From Bacillus kexueae (GTDB taxonomy: Bacteria > Bacillota > Bacilli > Bacillales > Aeribacillaceae): a DNA stretch of 64,000 nt. The stretch covers positions 124,001 through 188,000 of the forward strand of contig NZ_JALAZE010000005.1 in the NCBI RefSeq assembly GCF_022809095.1, written 5' to 3'. Of the stretch, positions 25,397 to 33,582 are shown one piece after another. The translations under genes were made by a program, and so were the position numbers. Position 1 is the stretch's first letter; each line of letters opens with the position of its first letter. The notes beneath the pieces were generated by a model that was given only the letters and a program-made list of their open reading frames with translations, did not search any database and had not been told where the DNA came from.

Positions 25397-26854
25397 TTAC
25401 AGTTCAGGTTTTTGTTTATGGAAGTCTGTCGCTTGCTCAAACGCATGGGCAACGCGATAAACCGTGCTCTCATCGAAATGTTTACCAATAATTTGTAAAC
25501 CTAGTGGTAGTCCGTTGGAGAATCCACAAGGAACCGAAATTGCTGGAACACCTGCTAAGTTCACATTAATCGTTAAGATGTCATTTGCGTACATTGTTAA
25601 TGGATCATCGATTTTTTCTCCAATTTTAAATGCTGGTGTTGGCGTTGTAGGTCCGATGATTACATCATACTTTGCAAGGACATCTTCGAAATCTTTTTTA
25701 ATTAACGTACGAACTTGTTGCGCTTTTTTATAATACGCGTCGTAATAACCGGAACTTAATGCGAAAGTTCCAAGCATGATACGACGTTTCACTTCGTCAC
25801 CAAAGCCTTCCGCACGCGTTTGCTTGTACAGTTCGATTAAATTCTCCGCATTATCTGTGCGATAACCGTAACGAACACCATCAAATCGAGCTAAGTTAGC
25901 AGACGCTTCAGATGATGCTAGTAAGTAATAAGTAGCTACACCGTACTTAGAATGTGGTAAGGATACTTCTTCCCACGTTGCACCAAGACCTTCAAGTACT
26001 TTAAGTGCACTTAATACAGATTGACGTGCCTCTTCACTTACACCTTCACCTAAGTATTCTTTCGGCACCGCAATTTTCAATCCTTTTACATCTCCTGTTA
26101 AAGAAGAAATGTAATCTGGTACATCAACATTCGCTGAAGTTGAATCCATCTTATCTAAACCAGCAATCGCTTGTAGTAAGTATGCATTATCCTCAACTGT
26201 ACGTGTAATCGGTCCGATTTGATCTAGAGAAGAAGCAAACGCAACAAGACCATATCGAGATACACGACCATATGTAGGCTTTAATCCGACTACTCCACAA
26301 AACGCAGCTGGTTGGCGAATCGATCCACCTGTATCAGATCCTAGCGCAAACGGAACCTCTCCTGCCGCAACTGCAGCAGCTGAACCTCCACTTGATCCAC
26401 CTGGTACTGTATCTAAATTCCAAGGGTTACGAGTCTTTTTGAATCCAGAGTTCTCATTGGATGAACCCATTGCAAACTCGTCCATATTTAATTTACCAAT
26501 TGTAATCGCTTCTGCTTGGTGAAGCTTTTGCATTACCGTTGCATCGTAGATTGGGTCGAAGTTTTCTAGAATTTTACTTGCACAAGTTGTGCGTAAATCC
26601 TTTGTTACGATATTGTCTTTAATTCCGATAGGCATCCCAAATAGTAGGCCGTATTCATCTTTCGTTCCAATTTGAGCGTCAAACTCTTTCGCCATTTGAC
26701 GAGCACGCTCTTCATCTAATGTTAAAAACGCGTCAACTTTTCCGTCTACCTCAGCAATACGACGGTATGACTCATCAACTAAGTCCGTTACCGTAATCTC
26801 TTTTTTATGTAACATTTCCTTTAACTCAGAAATTTTATGATCAAATAACGCCAT
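25397..26854 (-). CDS. gatA: Asp-tRNA(Asn)/Glu-tRNA(Gln) amidotransferase subunit A
   Basis: The 485-residue amidase releases ammonia from glutamine for GatB. The Ser-cisSer-Lys triad is readable: Lys in [12 protein letters not shown] (about 79), the serines in [33 protein letters not shown] (about 150-182, written as a continuous signature of the amidase family in positions 150 onward). The ATG at 26854 ([11 protein letters not shown]) gives the same length as the B. subtilis enzyme; the TTG at 26863 overlaps the ribosome binding site. Seventeen bases separate it from gatC. Confidence 0.98.
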   Translation of the reverse strand: MALFDHKISELKEMLHKKEITVTDLVDESYRRIAEVDGKVDAFLTLDEERARQMAKEFDAQIGTKDEYGLLFGMPIGIKDNIVTKDLRTTCASKILENFDPIYDATVMQKLHQAEAITIGKLNMDEFAMGSSNENSGFKKTRNPWNLDTVPGGSSGGSAAAVAAGEVPFALGSDTGGSIRQPAAFCGVVGLKPTYGRVSRYGLVAFASSLDQIGPITRTVEDNAYLLQAIAGLDKMDSTSANVDVPDYISSLTGDVKGLKIAVPKEYLGEGVSEEARQSVLSALKVLEGLGATWEEVSLPHSKYGVATYYLLASSEASANLARFDGVRYGYRTDNAENLIELYKQTRAEGFGDEVKRRIMLGTFALSSGYYDAYYKKAQQVRTLIKKDFEDVLAKYDVIIGPTTPTPAFKIGEKIDDPLTMYANDILTINVNLAGVPAISVPCGFSNGLPLGLQIIGKHFDESTVYRVAHAFEQATDFHKQKPEL

Positions 26855-26871
26855 ACGCTTCAACTCCCTCC

Positions 26872-27162
26872 TTATTCAAGAATTGATGGAACACGAACTT
26901 GTCCATCTTGATGATCTGGAGCATTTTTCATAACCTCTTCTCGGTTCAATCCTTGCTCTGGAACATCTTCTCTCATTACATTCTTCATATTTAATACGTG
27001 AGACGTTGGTTCAATGTTCTCCGTGTTTAATTCATTTAATTGTTCTGCAAATCCAATAATTGCATCTAGCTGAGTTGTAAACATTTCAGCCTCTTCTTCT
27101 GTAATTGCAAGACGTGCTAAATGCGCAACATGCTTAACTTGCTCTTTTGAAATACGTGACAT
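26872..27162 (-). CDS. gatC: Asp-tRNA(Asn)/Glu-tRNA(Gln) amidotransferase subunit C
   Basis: The 96-residue GatC wraps the GatA-GatB interface. It begins [23 protein letters not shown] and contains [29 protein letters not shown], both typical. The ATG at 27162 follows TGGAGGTGAAC; an in-frame start 17 codons upstream has no binding site. First gene of gatCAB. No T-box or other leader structure is evident in the 138 bp upstream of it, before the hsp20 terminator. Confidence 0.97.
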   Translation of the reverse strand: MSRISKEQVKHVAHLARLAITEEEAEMFTTQLDAIIGFAEQLNELNTENIEPTSHVLNMKNVMREDVPEQGLNREEVMKNAPDHQDGQVRVPSILE

Positions 27163-27300
27163 AACGTTCACCTCCATATAATTCGAGCCACTGCAATACT
27201 CTGATAATATCAAAATTTAGGGCGTTAAAGCAACAATTGCCGTGCATGAAAGGGAATCTTCTCAATACTTTTAGATGTTACATATTAAATTGCTTTATAA

Positions 27301-27344
27301 TAAAAAGTCTCCAGAAGGTTTTAGTGTTACCTTTCTGGAAACTT
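27301..27344 (-). terminator. hsp20 terminator
   Basis: On the minus strand AGTTTCCAGAAAGGT pairs with ACCTTCTGGAGACT, followed by TTTTTATT, about 30 bp past the hsp20 stop. Confidence 0.82.
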
Positions 27345-27372
27345 ACATCACTATCGCAACAACGATGATAAT

Positions 27373-27804
27373 TTATTCAATTTCAATCTCATTTCCTCGC
27401 TTTTTCGGAAAACGAACCGTTAACAATCCATTTTTATAAGTAGCCTTTTTGTTTTTAATGCTAATATGCTTTGGCAGCGCTACTCGACGCTCAGCTCCAC
27501 TTAAGTGGCGAATAGAAGCATTTTCTTGTGTGGTTCCCTTTTTGACAGAAATGATGAGTTCATCATCTAAAATTTTGGCGTTAATATGTTCTTTCGAAAT
27601 TCCTGGTAATTCCGCTATAACAATGAATTGGGTGGTCGTTTCTTTTATTTCTATTGGAAAGGAAGGAACTGAAAGTTTTTCACGAAAATAATCGTCAATG
27701 GAATCAAGAATGGTTCGGTTCGGGCGAGTTGTAAAGAAATCATTCATCAACTTCATCGGACCACCAGGTTCCTTTCGAAAAAATCCTTTACTCTCTGACA
27801 ACAT
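27373..27804 (-). CDS. Hsp20/alpha-crystallin family small heat shock protein
   Basis: The 143-residue protein has an alpha-crystallin domain from about 50 to 143: PIEIKETTTQFIVIAELPGISKEHI, then DDELIISVKKG and the signature VALPKHISIKNKKATYKNGLLTVRFPK. The terminal I-x-I oligomerisation motif is replaced by EIEIE. The N-terminal arm (MLSESKGFFRKEPGG) is short. It holds unfolded proteins without ATP; similar Bacillus proteins (YocM, CotM) act in salt stress or the spore coat. The ATG at 27804 has GGAGGGG upstream. No CIRCE or CtsR box is seen, so induction is unclear. Confidence 0.88.
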   Translation of the reverse strand: MLSESKGFFRKEPGGPMKLMNDFFTTRPNRTILDSIDDYFREKLSVPSFPIEIKETTTQFIVIAELPGISKEHINAKILDDELIISVKKGTTQENASIRHLSGAERRVALPKHISIKNKKATYKNGLLTVRFPKKRGNEIEIE

Positions 27805-27989
27805 TACTCCCCTCCTTTTTTCGATTCAGGTGATGTCAGTACATCTTATGTTACAGGTAGAGTATTTGCCTATTTTTCCAATTGAAAGTACAGCCCATTT
27901 TTATCTCCTTGTGTAAATGACCATACAAAGTTTAGGACAGGAACATATATAAGTAGTGTACGGTATATCTTTTCATGGAGGTGATAAGC

Positions 27990-28130
27990 ATGGGCTTTGG
28001 ATATGGATGTTGTGGCTTCGGCGGGTACGGATATGGTGGTTGCGGTTATGGTATTGGCTGGGCGTTCGCCTTAATCGTCGTATTATTTATCTTATTAATT
28101 ATCGTAGGGGCTGGATTTGCTCGTTGTTAA
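27990..28130 (+). CDS. YjcZ-family glycine-rich sporulation peptide
   Basis: A 46-residue peptide with a Gly/Tyr/Cys-rich head ([20 protein letters not shown]) and a single transmembrane helix ([20 protein letters not shown]), the hallmark of the YjcZ/SscA family of small spore proteins made in large numbers by Bacillaceae. The ATG is preceded by GGAGGTGA at an ideal distance. Upstream CATATATAAG could be a late-sporulation -10 element, but no confident -35 is seen. This supports a spore-forming host. Confidence 0.85.
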   Translation: MGFGYGCCGFGGYGYGGCGYGIGWAFALIVVLFILLIIVGAGFARC

Positions 28131-28198
28131 CCTCCCATAAAAGATACCGAAACACCCTCACTCAAATGAAGGCGTCCGATTGGGCGTCTTTTTCAATT

Positions 28199-28236
28199 TG
28201 AAAACGTTTGCTAAAATTAGAAATTTTTTCTATAAT
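28199..28236 (+). promoter_or_regulatory. gntPK promoter overlapped by a cre site
   Basis: TGAAAACGTTTGCT (28199-28212) fits the CcpA cre consensus TGWAARCGYTWNCW at every position and overlaps the -35 TTGCTA (28208-28213), which is 17 bp from TATAAT (28231-28236). CcpA bound here would block RNA polymerase, giving glucose repression. Confidence 0.78.
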
Positions 28237-28268
28237 TTGGTCAAATTATTTATTTTGGGGGTGTAAAA

Positions 28269-29609
28269 ATGTCTGATTTATCACTTATCTTCATCGCAAT
28301 CGCAGGAATTTTTCTTTTATTATTTTTAGTATTACAAACAAAGCTTCATGCATTTGTGGCATTATTGCTTGTCAGTCTAGTAGTAGGCCTAGCAGCTGGG
28401 ATGCCCGTAGACGAAATTATTGCCACCATCGAAAATGGAATGGGGGGAACACTTGGGTTTGTCGCTGTTGTCGTTGGTTTGGGTGCAATGTTTGGTAGAA
28501 TACTAGAAGTTTCAGGAGGAGCAGAGCGATTAGCTCAAACAATCATTCAACGCTTTGGAGAAGATCGAAGTCAATGGGCATTAAGTATTACAGGCTTCTT
28601 GGTTTCCATTCCAGTATTTTTTGATGTGGGCTTTATAATACTTGTCCCACTTATATACGGATTAGCTAAAAAAACAGGAAAGTCACTCCTTTATTACGGA
28701 ATTCCTTTATTGGCCGGACTAGCCGTAACCCATAGTTTTATCCCGCCTACTCCCGGTCCTATTGCAGTCGCTGACTTAATCGGTGCGGATTTAGGATGGG
28801 TTATCTTGTTTGGTGTACTAGCGGGTATACCTGCCATGATACTGTCCGGTCCGATCTTTGGTCGATATATCGCAACAAAAATACATGCTACAATCCCAGA
28901 ATATATGAGTATTCCAGAACAAAAGGTAGAAAAAGAGCTTCCTAGTTTTAAATTAATAGCTTTCCTTATTATTATTCCACTTCTATTAATATTACTAAAC
29001 ACTGTTTCGAACGTTGTTTTACAAGAAGAGCATGTATTAAGGTCAACCCTTTCCTTTATAGGACATCCATTCGTTGCGCTTACGTTGACAACCCTCTTAG
29101 CTTTTTACACACTTCGTAAACAACAAGGATTTTCTAAAGAAGACGTACAAGAAATCGCAAATAAAGCTTTGGAACCGGCTGGAATCATCATCTTAGTAAC
29201 TGGAGCTGGAGGGGTATTTAAACAAGTTTTAATTGATTCTGGTGTTGGAAATGTACTTGGAGATATGATGGCTTCAACATCATTTCCCCCTCTCCTATTA
29301 GCCTTTATAATTGCTGCTTTTGTCAGAATTATTCAAGGTTCTGCAACTGTGGCAATGATTACAGCTGCTGGACTCATCTCTCCTGTCATTGATACGATAG
29401 GATTAACAGGACCTATTTTAGGAATGATGGTCATTGCTATTGCATCAGGAGCAACAATCTTATCCCATGTTAACGACTCTGGCTTTTGGCTTGTGAGCCG
29501 ATATTTAGGGCTAGATGTAAGCCAAACGTTACGTTCTTGGACGGTCATGGAAACCATCATAGCTGTTACTGGGTTTACAGTTGTATTTGGACTAAGTTTT
29601 TTCTTCTAA
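28269..29609 (+). CDS. gntP: Gluconate permease, GntP family
   Basis: The 446-residue transporter has twelve or more hydrophobic segments. Conserved GntP stretches are GMGGTLGFVAVVVGLGAMFGRILE, FLVSIPVFFDVGFIILVPL and HSFIPPTPGPIAVADLIGADLG. GntP imports gluconate by proton symport. The gluconokinase gene follows 63 bp downstream, which fixes the substrate as gluconate or a close relative. The ATG at 28269 has GGGGGTG upstream. GntR and GntZ, present in the B. subtilis operon, are not in the window, and the order is gntP-gntK instead of gntK-gntP. Confidence 0.93.
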   Translation: MSDLSLIFIAIAGIFLLLFLVLQTKLHAFVALLLVSLVVGLAAGMPVDEIIATIENGMGGTLGFVAVVVGLGAMFGRILEVSGGAERLAQTIIQRFGEDRSQWALSITGFLVSIPVFFDVGFIILVPLIYGLAKKTGKSLLYYGIPLLAGLAVTHSFIPPTPGPIAVADLIGADLGWVILFGVLAGIPAMILSGPIFGRYIATKIHATIPEYMSIPEQKVEKELPSFKLIAFLIIIPLLLILLNTVSNVVLQEEHVLRSTLSFIGHPFVALTLTTLLAFYTLRKQQGFSKEDVQEIANKALEPAGIIILVTGAGGVFKQVLIDSGVGNVLGDMMASTSFPPLLLAFIIAAFVRIIQGSATVAMITAAGLISPVIDTIGLTGPILGMMVIAIASGATILSHVNDSGFWLVSRYLGLDVSQTLRSWTVMETIIAVTGFTVVFGLSFFF

Positions 29610-29672
29610 TTTTTACAGAGCTAAATAAACACTTATCAAAAATGGAACGACGAGGAGAAAGAAGGGGTTGGC

Positions 29673-31157
29673 ATGAAAGCTTATTATATCGGTGTTGATA
29701 TTGGCACAACAAGTACAAAGTCCGTTTTATTCTCTTTAGATGGAAATGAGAGATTTAAGTACTCCATCGAATATCCACTTTTCACTTCGATCGATGGGAC
29801 AGCAGAACAAAATCCAGAAGAAGTTTTTCAAGCTGTATTTCATACCATTCAGGCATGTGTACATTATGCGAATCAGGAAAATATATTGATTCGAGCCATT
29901 TCTTTTAGTTCCGCTATGCATAGCTTGATACTCGTTGACCATCGCAATCAGCCGATTACTAATCTGATGACTTGGGCAGACACGCGAAGTTCAAAATGGG
30001 CTACAAATCTGAAAGAAAGCGACACCGGAAAAGAGCTTTATCAACAAACAGGAACTCCAATTCACACTATGACACCACTTTCTAAACTCATTTGGCTAAA
30101 AAATGAGAGACCAAAATGGTTTGAACAAGCACACAAGTTTATCTCTATCAAGGAGTACATTCTGTTTGAATTATTCGGTGAATACGTCATCGACTATGCG
30201 ACAGCTGGAGCAACGGGGCTTATGAACCTTAACACCTTAACGTGGGACAAGCGAGCACTTTCGTTAGTTGAAGTTGACGAGCATAGGCTTTCTACAATCG
30301 TTCCCACAACTTATTTATTACCACCAATGAAAGAGTCATTCCGGAACGCTTTAGGGCTGTCACCGGATACTTCTTACATTATTGGGGCAAGCGATGGCGT
30401 CCTATCAAATTTAGGAGTTAATGCCATTCAAGATGGTGTAGTAGCCTTAACCATCGGGACGAGCGGAGCCATTCGAACAGTAGTATCAGAACCGACCACC
30501 GAAGAAAATGGGTCAATCTTTTGTTATCCTTTAACAACCAACAATTGGGTCATTGGTGGCCCTGTTAATAATGGAGGGGTCATTCTACGCTGGCTGAAAG
30601 AATTATTTGAATGTGATTATGAGACGTTAAATGCTCTCGCAAAGAATGTCCCACCAGGTGCAGATCGACTTTTCTTTCATCCATATCTAACTGGAGAGAG
30701 AGCTCCAATTTGGAATTCTGATGCAAAAGGTTCTTTTTTCGGCCTTACTTTAAATCATGGCAAACCGCATATTACGCGAGCTGTCATGGAAGGCGTTATT
30801 TTCAACCTGTATACCGTTATGACTAAACTAAAGCCGTTTATGAAAGAACCGAAATGCATTCGTGCGTCTGGTGGATTTGCAAACTCCCCATTATGGTGCC
30901 AAATGGTAGCTGATATTTTCCAAATGCGTGTTGAAATCCCATCGAGCATTGAAAGTTCAAGTTACGGAGCAGTTCTCTTAGCAGGGTATGCCTTAGGTGA
31001 TATTCATACATTTGAAAGAAACGACACAATGGACGAAGCAATGAAAGTCTTTTGTCCAAATAATCACAACGTGCGGGAATACGAAAAGCTTTTTCCTATG
31101 TACGAAAAAATTCAAAACCAATTAACCCCTTTACACACGGAACATGCACATATATAA
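29673..31157 (+). CDS. gntK: Gluconokinase, FGGY family
   Basis: The 494-residue kinase phosphorylates gluconate to 6-phosphogluconate. It has the FGGY N-terminal phosphate motif YIGVDIGTTSTKSVLFS, MTWADTRSSKW (about 103-113), DYATAGATGLMNLNTLTWDKRAL, ADRLFFHPYLTGERAPIW and the C-terminal ATP-site IRASGGFANSPLWCQMVADIF. These match B. subtilis GntK. The ATG at 29673 has GAAGGGG upstream. It is co-transcribed with gntP and closes the operon; a weak hairpin region follows within the 31.2-31.5 kb element. Confidence 0.93.
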   Translation: MKAYYIGVDIGTTSTKSVLFSLDGNERFKYSIEYPLFTSIDGTAEQNPEEVFQAVFHTIQACVHYANQENILIRAISFSSAMHSLILVDHRNQPITNLMTWADTRSSKWATNLKESDTGKELYQQTGTPIHTMTPLSKLIWLKNERPKWFEQAHKFISIKEYILFELFGEYVIDYATAGATGLMNLNTLTWDKRALSLVEVDEHRLSTIVPTTYLLPPMKESFRNALGLSPDTSYIIGASDGVLSNLGVNAIQDGVVALTIGTSGAIRTVVSEPTTEENGSIFCYPLTTNNWVIGGPVNNGGVILRWLKELFECDYETLNALAKNVPPGADRLFFHPYLTGERAPIWNSDAKGSFFGLTLNHGKPHITRAVMEGVIFNLYTVMTKLKPFMKEPKCIRASGGFANSPLWCQMVADIFQMRVEIPSSIESSSYGAVLLAGYALGDIHTFERNDTMDEAMKVFCPNNHNVREYEKLFPMYEKIQNQLTPLHTEHAHI

Positions 31158-31244
31158 AACATTTTTTTCCATCAAGGCTGTCTGACTAGAATGAACAAGT
31201 TGAGACTCTTTTTTGAACGTTTTTTTGAACGTATATTGTAAGAA

Positions 31245-31482
31245 GGTGGCAGTGCCTCCAGCAGCCGAAGGCCCCACAGACGAGTTTGTGAATCTGAAAG
31301 GCTGTTAGAAAAGGGAAGGCGACTGTCAAGCAACTTACGAACGAAAGACTCTCCCGAACTAAGACAAAGAAGAAACTGCGAGTAAATGGAGCAGATATTA
31401 TCAACTGATCGTAGGGAAGGGAGAGTCGTTCGCTAGACGCTAGGAGCGAATAGACCTTCCCGAAGGAAAGCACCCCCCCACC
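31245..31482 (+). other. Nested inverted-repeat element, possible structured RNA or decayed repeat
   Basis: GC-richer than its surroundings, with arms that pair in nested order: GGTGG (31245-31249) with CCACC (31478-31482); AGCAGCC (31260-31266) with GGCTGTT (31300-31306); GGGAAGG (31313-31319) with CCTTCCC (31455-31461); GACTCTCCC (31347-31355) with GGGAGAGTC (31419-31427); TTCGCT (31429-31434) with AGCGAA (31445-31450). No known riboswitch was recognised. It lies 88 bp after gntK and 318 bp before putP. Bases 31486-31796 are AT-rich leader with no gene. Confidence 0.5.
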
Positions 31483-31764
31483 GAATTTAATATTCGACTG
31501 AAGGTACCTGTACTTTTTAAACCTTCCCTTTCTTTTCCCCTTTTGTTAGGAGATAAAACCTATAATTGCTTAATTCATTTATTTTTTAACTCCTAAAATT
31601 AACAGAATATTCTTAATTTATTTTCTTTCTGTAACCGTTTTCTTCCTCTTTACAGTCCCGTCTATTAAGATTCGCTCTCTCATCAAAATCTTCCATCTTC
31701 CTTGAATCTTCTTGAGATGTTTGTTAGGTTAAGAAACCGTATACGATGTGTCGGACACAAAACA

Positions 31765-31776
31765 TGACAGCTGTCA
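31765..31776. promoter_or_regulatory. Perfect 12-bp palindrome upstream of the first symporter gene
   Basis: TGACAGCTGTCA lies 12 bp before the ribosome binding site AAAGGAGAG. Its position suggests an operator or a structural element in the leader; there is no counterpart upstream of the second symporter gene. Confidence 0.4.
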
Positions 31777-31799
31777 AAAAAATTTAAAGGAGAGATTTG

Positions 31800-33263
31800 G
31801 TGCATTTGTACGAATTTATTTCGTTAAGTATTTATTTTATTGTCATGTTAGGAATTGGACTATATGCGTATAAAACGTCTACGGACGATTTATCTGGATA
31901 TATGCTCGGTGGAAGGAAGTTAGGTCCAGCAGTCACTGCGTTATCGGCAGGTGCATCCGATATGAGCGGTTGGATGTTAATGGGGCTACCAGGCGCGATG
32001 TATACGACTGGTTTATCGAGTATGTGGATTGCGGTAGGTTTGACGATTGGAGCTTATCTCAATTATGTGTTAGTCGCTCCGAGATTACGGATCTATACGG
32101 AAGTAGCAAATGACTCCATTACTATCCCGGACTTCTTTGAAAATCGATTTCAAGATCACTCGAAAATGTTACGATTCATTTCGGCAATTGTTATTTTCAT
32201 CTTCTTTACCCTCTATACTTCTGCTGGAATGGTGTCTGGTGGAAAGTTATTTGACTCTGCATTTGGCCTTGATTATAAAGTAGGGTTATTCATTACCGCT
32301 GGAGTCGTTGTTGCTTATACGTTATTCGGAGGATTTTTAGCGGTTAGTTTAACGGACTTTGTTCAAGGTTGCATTATGTTTATTGCCTTAATTTTAGTGC
32401 CAATTGTCGCGTTCACTGACATTGGTGGGATTGATGCAACAGTAGAGCAAGTTCGCCAAGTTGATTCATCTCTTACCAATGTGTTGAAAGGTACGACTGC
32501 AATTGGGGTTATTTCGTTATTAGCTTGGGGATTAGGATACTTCGGTCAACCTCATATTATCGTCCGCTTTATGGCGATTCAGTCTGTGAAAGAAATTAAA
32601 TCAGCTAGACGAATCGGCATAAGTTGGATGATTGTGTCCATTGTTGGAGCATTAGCGACAGGGTTCGTTGGAGTTGCGTATATGAATAGAACAGGCTCGG
32701 TATTAGAGGACCCTGAAACAATTTTTATCGTCTTTTCCCAAGTTCTTTTCCATCCACTAATTACAGGCTTTTTATTAGCTGCGATTTTAGCGGCGATCAT
32801 GAGTACGATATCGTCTCAACTGCTCGTTACATCGAGTGCCGTTACGGAAGATTTTTATAAAGCGTTCTTTAGACGAAATGCCTCAGAACAAGAGCTTGTC
32901 CTTATCGGACGCGTTTCGGTTTTAGCTGTTGCATTAATCGCAATTCTTTTATCGTATAATCCTAATGATACGATTCTCGGCCTCGTTGGCTATGCTTGGG
33001 CTGGTTTTGGCGCAGCTTTTGGTCCCCCAATGCTTTTAAGCCTTTATTGGAAAAGGATGAACCGCTGGGGAGCCTTAGCAGGAATGATTGTAGGTTCCGT
33101 AACAGTATTGATTTGGGCGAACACTCCTTTAGGGGACGTGATTTACGAAATGATTCCAGGGTTTTTATTAAGCCTTATTGCCGCAATTCTAATAAGCCTC
33201 TTAAGTGAAAAGCCAAGTGATAACGTTTCAAATCAATTCGATTCGATGAAAAAGGCATTGTAA
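31800..33263 (+). CDS. Sodium/proline symporter (PutP/OpuE family), copy 1
   Basis: The 487-residue symporter of the SSS family has thirteen hydrophobic segments. Signatures: YMLGGRKLGPAVTALSAGASDMSGWMLMGLPGAMY (sodium and proline site, from about 37), ITIPDFFENRF, FGGFLAVSLTDFVQG and LAWGLGYFGQPHIIVRFMAI. The start is GTG at 31800, because the paralogue begins MHIYEF and this one MHLYEF; the TTG just upstream lies too near the ribosome binding site. It is a tandem duplicate of the next gene. Catabolic PutP and osmoprotective OpuE cannot be told apart by sequence alone; opuE sits next to gatCAB in B. subtilis. Confidence 0.93.
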   Translation: MHLYEFISLSIYFIVMLGIGLYAYKTSTDDLSGYMLGGRKLGPAVTALSAGASDMSGWMLMGLPGAMYTTGLSSMWIAVGLTIGAYLNYVLVAPRLRIYTEVANDSITIPDFFENRFQDHSKMLRFISAIVIFIFFTLYTSAGMVSGGKLFDSAFGLDYKVGLFITAGVVVAYTLFGGFLAVSLTDFVQGCIMFIALILVPIVAFTDIGGIDATVEQVRQVDSSLTNVLKGTTAIGVISLLAWGLGYFGQPHIIVRFMAIQSVKEIKSARRIGISWMIVSIVGALATGFVGVAYMNRTGSVLEDPETIFIVFSQVLFHPLITGFLLAAILAAIMSTISSQLLVTSSAVTEDFYKAFFRRNASEQELVLIGRVSVLAVALIAILLSYNPNDTILGLVGYAWAGFGAAFGPPMLLSLYWKRMNRWGALAGMIVGSVTVLIWANTPLGDVIYEMIPGFLLSLIAAILISLLSEKPSDNVSNQFDSMKKAL

Positions 33264-33339
33264 TCTTCAGCTGAGAAACTTTAAAGAGCACGGTTTATTC
33301 CTCTTGTTTTGATTAAAAATACACGTGTTCAAATGCCTT

Positions 33340-33366
33340 AAGCTCCCTTTATGGGAGCTTTTTTTC
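33340..33366 (+). terminator. Terminator of symporter copy 1
   Basis: AAGCTCCC-N5-GGGAGCTT followed by a T-run, 77 bp after the stop. Each symporter is therefore a separate transcription unit. Confidence 0.9.
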
Positions 33367-33403
33367 TAATAAATGTATAATTATTGTATACCCTTTTTAA
33401 ATA

Positions 33404-33481
33404 TTGATATTTATCGAAATTTTTGCTAGTATAAAAACGTTCCAACTATTAGCCATTCCAACGAAATTGAAACCGCTTCCA
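33404..33481 (+). promoter_or_regulatory. Promoter of symporter copy 2 with a possible cre site
   Basis: TTGATA (33404-33409), 17 bp, TAGTAT (33427-33432). TGAAACCGCTTCCA (33468-33481) matches the cre consensus at 13 of 14 positions and would lie about 30 bp into the transcript. The leader is about 145 nt. Confidence 0.5.
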
Positions 33482-33582
33482 ATTAATGTATCTCAATTTT
33501 TTCTTTTCTTCTAAAGTAAAATTTTCGCTTTTTTCTTCTTATTTTTCGCGTGTCATTGTATTATACAAACAGGGGGAATGTT

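Noticed and set aside
27163-27300. T-box or leader riboswitch before gatCAB
   Set aside because: No specifier loop, T-box sequence or terminator/antiterminator pair was found in the short upstream region.
31186-31473. 95-codon minus-strand frame inside the fold-back element
   Set aside because: No ribosome binding site, no family, and it reads through the inverted arms; it is explained by the GC-rich structure.
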